A DNA stretch of 64,000 nucleotides, from NCBI GenBank assembly GCA_026413225.1, contig CM048576.1:1496501-1560500 (forward strand). Direction: 5' to 3'. Of the stretch, positions 62,740 through 64,000 are shown piece after piece. The notes beneath the pieces were generated by a model. It was not told the origin of the DNA, did not search any database, and saw nothing but the letters and a program-made list of their open reading frames with translations. A program made the translations under genes and the position numbers. Every line of letters begins with the position of its first letter. The first letter of the stretch is position 1. Origin of the DNA: Otis tarda. Lineage: Eukaryota; Chordata; Aves; Otidiformes; Otididae.

Positions 62740-64000
62740 TCCCAAATTTTTCCTGGGGTTCATTTTTTTGCACACCAGAGACGCATCTGGCTGCGCCGTG
62801 CAATGGTGGATTCCCCAAAAACCGAGAGGGCAGCAGCATCCTGCATCCACAGGGACACCCCCCAGCCTCAAATCACCACCTCTCTTCTCCCATTTACCAC
62901 CACAAATCCCTTGTGCAAGCTCTCGAGGTGGCGAAAGCTCCCCAAAACCCCAACACTTCCCACAGCCCCGCCGAAGTGTCCACCTTCGCGGGCACGGATT
63001 TACGGAGCAGAATGAAATTGAGCTTGGGGAAATGCTGGTTTGCAGCACTCAAGGTCAATAAATAGGTTTGGATTTTTTTTTCCTGTCCCCGGTTTTTGAG
63101 GAAACGCAACTTTTCGGGTTGGTCAGGGTGGTGGGTATGAGCAGAAACGGGAAATGTTTGCCAAAAAGCAGAGTTTTTAGTGTTAATGTGTCAAGACGAA
63201 CTGATTTTTCCCTCTTTTTACAGATGAAGTCACCCAACCAGCATCTCCACGTCCCCAGTGCCCTCACCAGCAGCCAGAGACGCGTATTCATTTATTCCAT
63301 CTGCAGATGTTGAAGATGGATGAATCCCCAGATAAACGTCACTTCGTTTTAAGGGGTGACACCGGTAAGGGACAGCCAAGGGCGCAGCCGGGGCTGGGGA
63401 GGTGACATTCCTCCCTCTGCCACCGAGATGTGCCCTCACTCCACTCACTGCTCAACGGCACCTTGGAGGGGAAAAAACTCGTAAATTAAACCTCGCACCA
63501 GCTCCCCGTAAAAGGACCTGGGAAAAAAAAAAACAGCACTTGGGTTTCGCCGAGAAGCGCTGCGGTTGTGCAAAGAACGATCTGTGTGGAAAGGAAAAGG
63601 GGCACATCCAGCCTGTGAAGGTTTAATTTTGCCCGTTCTCCTGCTTTTATGCTCCTTTCTTGGTGCAATTTCTTCAACCATTTGCCTTCACCGCCTCTCC
63701 CTGTGTCTCCCTTCGTGTTGCCTTTCACCGTTTTCTTGGTTTTCTCTTACATTTCTCTTATCCGGCCACACAATTTTCTTTTTAACAATCTTGACGACAG
63801 CAAACACACACACGCAGAGGTTCGTTCTTTCCTTACAGTAGGATCCACCCCGCTACAGACCTCGTGGTTTGCATTCTGCAAATATTTGACGGGGCAAATT
63901 TCCTGGTAGCCCAGAAACGCCAACACGATGCATTTGGTAGGCGCAGATTTCCTTGAGCTAGATCTTTAGTTTTCAGCTAAACTCAGCCTTTTGAGATGAG

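Larger units (their letters stand above)
62398..64000. other. Gene-free end of window
   Basis: No exon is supported. Overlapping open frames on both strands at 62.3-63.1 kb (up to 236 codons) reflect local lack of stop codons and show no known domain. It contains a MIR-like relic at 62.46 kb and a CTCF-like site at 62.73 kb. Confidence 0.6.

Noticed and set aside
62338-63048. 236-codon open frame on the minus strand, with overlapping frames of 162-189 codons on the + strand
   Set aside because: Open frames on both strands over the same bases, no recognisable domain, and part of the frame is encoded by a poly-T run and a MIR-like relic. Looks like local lack of stop codons.
19633-64000. Presence of TMEM45B, the next gene after BARX2 in mammals
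   Set aside because: None of the readable frames resembles a TMEM45-family membrane protein, so it is presumably further downstream.

Overview
The window looks like a piece of a bird genome. It is eukaryotic, with spliced exons carrying GT/AG borders. It carries at least six 3'-anchored fragments of CR1 LINEs, the dominant retrotransposon of birds, several with the characteristic 3' end of short ATTCTATG-type repeats. It also holds a few very old MIR/CORE-SINE-like fragments. No prokaryotic operons, CRISPR arrays, rRNA genes or convincing tRNA genes were seen.

The only protein-coding gene I can support is the 3' part of BARX2, a BarH-like homeobox transcription factor, on the + strand. Three exons are readable: exon 2 (14625-14922), exon 3 (17133-17217) and the coding part of exon 4 (18343-18588). 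Together they encode about 209 residues: the linker before the homeodomain, the complete homeodomain, the basic region after it and an acidic C-terminal tail. Exon 1, with the start codon, was not found and should lie upstream of base 1, so bases 1-14624 are the 3' part of a large first intron. The 3' UTR begins with an A-rich and TA/TG-rich microsatellite and probably ends near 19.63 kb, after two overlapping ATTAAA signals.

From about 19.65 kb to 64 kb I see no exon that I would defend. Open frames up to 236 codons occur but look like chance. This stretch behaves like a gene-poor flank of a developmental regulator. It holds scattered CR1 insertions (28.2, 35.9, 42.0, 42.2, 47.0 and 52.7 kb), microsatellites, a 21-bp-unit minisatellite (59.9-60.07 kb), a recent 46-bp tandem duplication (37.7 kb) and CpG-richer patches (19.7-20.0, 30.7-31.1 and 60.65-61.13 kb). 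Several repeat-free blocks are dense in TAATTA/ATTA homeodomain-type sites (3.15, 8.4, 25.6-26.0, 38.1-38.9, 46.2-46.7 and 53.8-54.0 kb, among others). These blocks are candidate enhancers of BARX2. That is inference from composition and context and needs an alignment to confirm.

The most unusual small structures are: two strong inverted repeats 22 bp apart just past the BARX2 3' end (20017-20081); a 10-bp-arm hairpin in intron 1 (9112-9134); a hairpin at 53896-53922 whose 3' side starts with the miR-15/16-type seed; a CTCF-like site at 62725-62739; and two potential G-quadruplexes. No clearly new biological system was found.
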